Origin: Candidatus Sulfotelmatobacter sp.
Lineage (GTDB): Bacteria > Acidobacteriota > Terriglobia > Terriglobales > Acidobacteriaceae
Reading direction: 5' to 3'
DNA length: 8,701 nucleotides
NCBI GenBank assembly: GCA_030037575.1
Contig: JASHRB010000365.1
Span: 1-8,701 of the forward strand
Shown here: positions 5,488-8,701 of the stretch, in pieces
Layout of the letters: each line of letters starts with the position of its first letter
Numbering within the stretch: position 1 is the first letter of the stretch
Notes under the pieces: model-generated
What the model was told of the DNA's origin: nothing
The model's input: only the letters and a program-made list of their open reading frames with translations
Database searches by the model: none
Position numbers and translations under genes: made by a program

Positions 5488-8241
5488 ATGATCGGACAAA
5501 CCATTTCGCATTTCCGCATCACCGGGCAACTCGGCAGCGGCGGAATGGGAATCGTTTATGCGGCGCAAGACCTTGATCTTGGCCGACCGGTCGCGCTGAA
5601 GTTCCTGCCCCCGCAAATGGCGCGCGATCAAAACGCGCTCGATCGATTTCTGCTGGAAGCGCGAACCGCCTCCGCGCTGAACCATCCCAACATTTGCACC
5701 ATCTACGCCGTGGAAAAAATTCCGGGCGAGAACGGCGGAACCCAATCCTTCATCGCGATGGAGTTGCTCGAAGGCGACCCGCTCGACCGCCGGCTCGGGC
5801 CGAACGGCATGCCCCTGGACCGCCTGCTCGATTGGAGCATTCAACTGGCCGATGCGCTCGATGCGGCGCATGCCAAGGGCGTGATTCACCGCGACCTGAA
5901 GCCGGCGAATATTTTTGTTACGCAGCGCGGGCCGGTAAAGGTGCTTGACTTCGGACTGGCGAAACTTTCCCGCCCGGAGATGGCCATGGAAACCATCGGC
6001 GCGACCGGGGATTCGCCGGCAGCAGTGCACTTGACCAGCCCGGGAGCAACGGTCGGCACCATTTCCTATATGTCGCCGGAGCAGGCGCGGGGCGAGCAAC
6101 TGGATGCGCGCACGGATTTGTTTTCCCTGGGGGTTGTGCTTTATCAGATGGCGACCGGGCATTTTCCCTTTGCTGGCGCGACTTCGGCCGTGATCTTCCA
6201 CGCGATTCTCGAACTTGACCCGACGCCGGCGTTGCAGTTGAATCCCGCGCTGCCCGCCAAGCTCAACGAAATTATCGCCAAGCTGCTCGAAAAAGATCGC
6301 GAGCTGCGCTATCAGTCGGCCGCCGATTTGCGCGGCGATTTGAAGCGGCTGAAGCGGGATACGGAGTCGGGGCGCAAGACTCGACAGTCGGCCCCCTCCG
6401 AAGCTTTGCCTGTCCGCGGCGCCGCGCCATCGGACGGGTCGAGGCCGGCTTCTTCTCCATCGACCGCAGGCTTGGCTGCTGGGCCGGCGGTGACCCGACC
6501 GCGGCGCGGCCTTACCATGACCGTCGCGCTGGCGCTGACGGCCGTGGGGGTTTACGGAATGTACGCCTACGTCACCCGGAGCCGGCCCATCCCGTTCCGC
6601 AATATTTCGGTCACCAAGGTTACGGACACGGGCAACGAAGTGTATGCGGCGATTTCCCCGGATGGCAAGTACGTTCTCTGCATGTCACGAAGCAATGGCC
6701 TGGCGAGTCTCTGGTTGCGCGACGTGCCTACGAACAGCAACACCCAAGTGCAGCCCCCGGCCGATGTTTATTACAACGGGCTCGAATTTTCTCCCGACGG
6801 AAATTACTTTTACTTCGTCCGCAGCGATCCGGGCAATCCAGAATTGAAATTCCTATACCGTTCGGCGTTGCTCGGGGGCCCGCCGCAAAAACTCGCCTCC
6901 GACGTAGATTCCAACATTACCTTTTCGCCCGACGGGAAAAACTATGCCTTCGTGCGCTACGACAATCCGCAGGAAGGCAAATATCAGCTCATCATTCGCT
7001 CCGTAGATGGCGCAGATGCTGACGAAAAGGTGCTGCTCAGCGGTTCGATGGCGCAGAGCCTGTCTGCCCCGGCATGGTCTCCCGACGGAAAAACCATCGT
7101 GTCGAATGAATTGCACTCGGGGTACATCGAGAGCCTGATAACCGTGGATGCGGCGACCGGGGAAGGCGAGCCGTTCTTCAAAGGCGAAGACCAGTTTTTT
7201 GCGGCTCCGAGTTGGATGCCCGATGGCCGCGGCCTGCTGGGACTGCTCCGTAATTCGAGCAACCTTCACCAGGCTCAGATAGGATTCATTTCCTATCCGG
7301 AAGCGAAGGTTTCCCCGATCACACACGATACCAACACCTATTCCGACCTGAGCATCTCCGCCAACGGGCTCGCCCTGGCCACGATTTTGAGCGAGGAACG
7401 CTGGAATCTGTTTGTCACTCCGGACGCGGGCAGCCCGGGCCGTGCCGTCACCTCCACCCGCTCCAATACGAATTTCAGTTGGACGCCGGACGGGCAACTG
7501 ATCGGCGATCAGGGAAACGTGCTCAATCGAATCGATCCGGCGACCGGCAGCCGGAGCATGATCACGCCCGACACCGGCAAGACGGCAGGAGATTTTTCGG
7601 CGTGCGCCAATGGCCGATACATCGTTTTCGAATTTCTTTCATTGGGAAGCGGGACCGAGGTGAACGTGTGGCATATGGATTCGTCCGGCGGCAATCTGAA
7701 GCAGCTAAGCTCGGGCAGGCGCGACACTCTGCCCTTGTGCTCATTCGATGGCCGCTGGGCGTATTACATCGAGCAGAAGGATGAAGCGACTCTGGCTCGA
7801 GTTTCGATCGATGGAGGGGCGCCTCAGACGGTTTCGAATCTGCCCATCAGCGACAGCCAATTCGATGTTTCTCCCGACGGGAAATGGGCCGCATTCGCCA
7901 CGCTCGAACACGCCCAAGGGCACAAGGATGTCTTGGTTCTGGTGAACACAGACTCCGGAGAGACGAAGCAACTCGGTTTTGACAAGCTGCGCTTCGGTCT
8001 GATCCGCTTCAGCCATGACGGAAAGGCAATTGTCTATCCCACGCGGGAAAATGGCGTCGATAACCTGTGGCTGCAGCCTCTGGATGGATCCAAGGGAAAA
8101 CAGATTACGGCTTTCAGCGGCGAAAGAATTTACGATTTCCACTGGTCCTTCGATGGGAAGCAATTGGCGCTGGTGCGGGGACACACCGATTCAGATGTGG
8201 TGCTGATCAAGGATCAGGGGTCGGGGACGAGGAGCCAGTGA
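5488..8241 (+). CDS. membrane-anchored Ser/Thr protein kinase with PD40 beta-propeller sensor
   Basis: A 917-residue Hanks-type kinase fused to a WD40-like propeller. Kinase domain about 8-290: P-loop GSGGMG (16-21), VALK (K38), alpha-C E57, HRDLKPAN (134-141, D136), DFG (154-156), a long Ser/Thr-rich activation loop ending VGTISYMSPE (E198), and the final-lobe RELRY arginine. All catalytic residues are present and it is an RD kinase, so it should be active. A Pro/Ser/Ala-rich linker (about 291-338) leads through PRR to one membrane helix (about 342-361); the positive flank argues for kinase inside, propeller outside. Residues 370-917 hold about 12 PD40-type repeats with SPDGK/SPDGN/TPDGQ/SFDGR turns. 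I prefer ATG 5488 (MIGQTISHFRI, usual for the family) over an in-frame TTG at 5473; there is no clear Shine-Dalgarno. The ligand and kinase substrates are unknown. Confidence 0.93.
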   Translation: MIGQTISHFRITGQLGSGGMGIVYAAQDLDLGRPVALKFLPPQMARDQNALDRFLLEARTASALNHPNICTIYAVEKIPGENGGTQSFIAMELLEGDPLDRRLGPNGMPLDRLLDWSIQLADALDAAHAKGVIHRDLKPANIFVTQRGPVKVLDFGLAKLSRPEMAMETIGATGDSPAAVHLTSPGATVGTISYMSPEQARGEQLDARTDLFSLGVVLYQMATGHFPFAGATSAVIFHAILELDPTPALQLNPALPAKLNEIIAKLLEKDRELRYQSAADLRGDLKRLKRDTESGRKTRQSAPSEALPVRGAAPSDGSRPASSPSTAGLAAGPAVTRPRRGLTMTVALALTAVGVYGMYAYVTRSRPIPFRNISVTKVTDTGNEVYAAISPDGKYVLCMSRSNGLASLWLRDVPTNSNTQVQPPADVYYNGLEFSPDGNYFYFVRSDPGNPELKFLYRSALLGGPPQKLASDVDSNITFSPDGKNYAFVRYDNPQEGKYQLIIRSVDGADADEKVLLSGSMAQSLSAPAWSPDGKTIVSNELHSGYIESLITVDAATGEGEPFFKGEDQFFAAPSWMPDGRGLLGLLRNSSNLHQAQIGFISYPEAKVSPITHDTNTYSDLSISANGLALATILSEERWNLFVTPDAGSPGRAVTSTRSNTNFSWTPDGQLIGDQGNVLNRIDPATGSRSMITPDTGKTAGDFSACANGRYIVFEFLSLGSGTEVNVWHMDSSGGNLKQLSSGRRDTLPLCSFDGRWAYYIEQKDEATLARVSIDGGAPQTVSNLPISDSQFDVSPDGKWAAFATLEHAQGHKDVLVLVNTDSGETKQLGFDKLRFGLIRFSHDGKAIVYPTRENGVDNLWLQPLDGSKGKQITAFSGERIYDFHWSFDGKQLALVRGHTDSDVVLIKDQGSGTRSQ

Positions 8242-8316
8242 AAAGCCAGGCGCGAGTTTTTTGCGCCAGGCACTGTCTCTGGTCCCGGAGCCTTGGACTT
8301 GGCTGGCAAAGATGCC
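8242..8316. other. kinase 3' flank with small hairpins
   Basis: Two weak inverted repeats precede the terminator: GGCGC/GCGCC (8249-8253 and 8263-8267, with a T6-containing loop) and TGGCA/TGCCA (8304-8308 and 8313-8317, loop AAGA). No gene is seen. Confidence 0.35.
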
Positions 8317-8345
8317 AAAGGGCGGCCATTTCTGGCCGCCCTTTT
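8317..8345. terminator. bidirectional intrinsic terminator between kinase and csp
   Basis: AAAGGGCGGCCA (8317-8328) pairs perfectly with TGGCCGCCCTTT (8333-8344) around a TTTC loop, with T4 on the plus strand (8342-8345) and T3 on the minus strand. The 12-bp stem sits 75 bases after the kinase stop and 32 bases after the csp stop, so it serves the two convergent genes, best on the plus strand. Confidence 0.85.
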
Positions 8346-8376
8346 CCTGCTTGCGGATTGTTAGCCGCAAAGTGGT

Positions 8377-8577
8377 TTACGCAGTCTTGACGTTCTCAGC
8401 CTGCCAGCCTTTGGGGCCTTTGACCACGTCGAACTGCACCTGTTGACCCTCCTGCAGGCTGCGGAAGCCGCTGGCCTGAATGGCCGAGAAATGCACGAAG
8501 ACATCCTCGCCGTTCTGACGGCTGATGAAACCATAGCCCTTGGCGTCGTTAAACCACTTCACTGTTCCTGTTTCCAT
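8377..8577 (-). CDS. cold-shock domain protein (CspA family)
   Basis: A 66-residue single cold-shock domain, the usual length. It binds single-stranded RNA and DNA, acting as an RNA chaperone that melts mRNA structure. Visible: [15 protein letters not shown] with RNP1 KGYGFIS (13-19), RNP2 VFVHFS (26-31), the aromatic surface W8, F9, Y15, F17, F27, H29 and F30, and the family's EGQQVQFDV and [10 protein letters not shown] ending. ATG at 8577 gives the canonical [10 protein letters not shown] start. AAGGA lies 12 bases upstream (8590-8594), a little far. Many CspA relatives are constitutive rather than cold-induced; the sequence does not decide this. Confidence 0.96.
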   Translation of the reverse strand: METGTVKWFNDAKGYGFISRQNGEDVFVHFSAIQASGFRSLQEGQQVQFDVVKGPKGWQAENVKTA

Positions 8578-8701
8578 GTGTTGCTAATTTCCTTTTTGTT
8601 GATGTAGCGCTGAAACTTTGGAAGGCTTCTTCTGCAGGCAGGTCACACGCTGGTTTGCGGAGATTACTGGGTACTGCGAAAGAACTCTAAAGTCAAACGC
8701 A
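8578..8701 (-). promoter_or_regulatory. csp upstream region and leader (partial)
   Basis: The 124 bases upstream of csp to the window edge hold no gene. AAGGA (8590-8594) is the likely ribosome site. Near the edge the minus strand reads GCGTTTGACT (8691-8700), sharing ten bases with the kinase -35 region. No good -10 lies 16-18 bases after it; TAATCT lies 24 bases downstream. So the promoter is only tentative, and a long structured leader of the cspA kind is possible but not shown. Confidence 0.3.

Noticed and set aside
5458..6201. 247-codon open frame on the minus strand
   Set aside because: Antisense shadow of the kinase domain, whose motifs are unambiguous; no recognisable domain and no ribosome site.

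Overview
The window is GC-rich, densely coding and ordinary in gene content. It looks like chromosomal DNA from a soil-type bacterium, most likely an Acidobacteriota member. The clues are a membrane-anchored serine/threonine kinase fused to a PD40 (WD40-like) propeller, a typical expanded family in that phylum, and short palindromic or tandem intergenic-type repeats, some apparently captured inside genes. The taxonomic call is inference, since there is no marker gene to test it.

Layout. Positions 1-3143 hold four minus-strand genes. In transcription order they are: an FlK-type hotdog thioesterase (2730-3143); an isocitrate lyase/PEP mutase superfamily protein translationally coupled to it by a GTGA overlap (1879-2733); a YfcE/MJ0936-type metallophosphodiesterase with a strong Shine-Dalgarno (1239-1766); and tRNA-guanine transglycosylase Tgt (1-1219), which runs off the left edge without its last residues. 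A short divergent spacer (3144-3248) carries a 15-bp tandem duplication of the thioesterase start region and an extended -10 promoter candidate for mnmG. Then on the plus strand come mnmG/gidA (3249-5315) and the 917-residue kinase-propeller receptor (5488-8241), the latter behind a good sigma70-type promoter. A strong hairpin terminator (8317-8345) separates the kinase from a convergent cold-shock protein gene (8377-8577, minus).

Functional links. Tgt and MnmG both modify the wobble base (position 34) of tRNAs: queuosine for Asp/Asn/His/Tyr tRNAs, and the 5-carboxymethylaminomethyl group on U34. They are on opposite strands and not co-transcribed. The thioesterase and the PEP-mutase-like enzyme are very probably one metabolic unit acting on a small acyl-CoA or oxoacid, but the substrate cannot be read from sequence. 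The kinase and the cold-shock protein are stand-alone genes.

The most notable observations are in-frame insertions of about 52 and 20 residues in Tgt and MnmG, each with intergenic-repeat character, and the duplicated start region of the thioesterase that creates an AUG-UAG start-stop pair. I saw no CRISPR array, phage gene, transposase, RNA gene or clear novel system.
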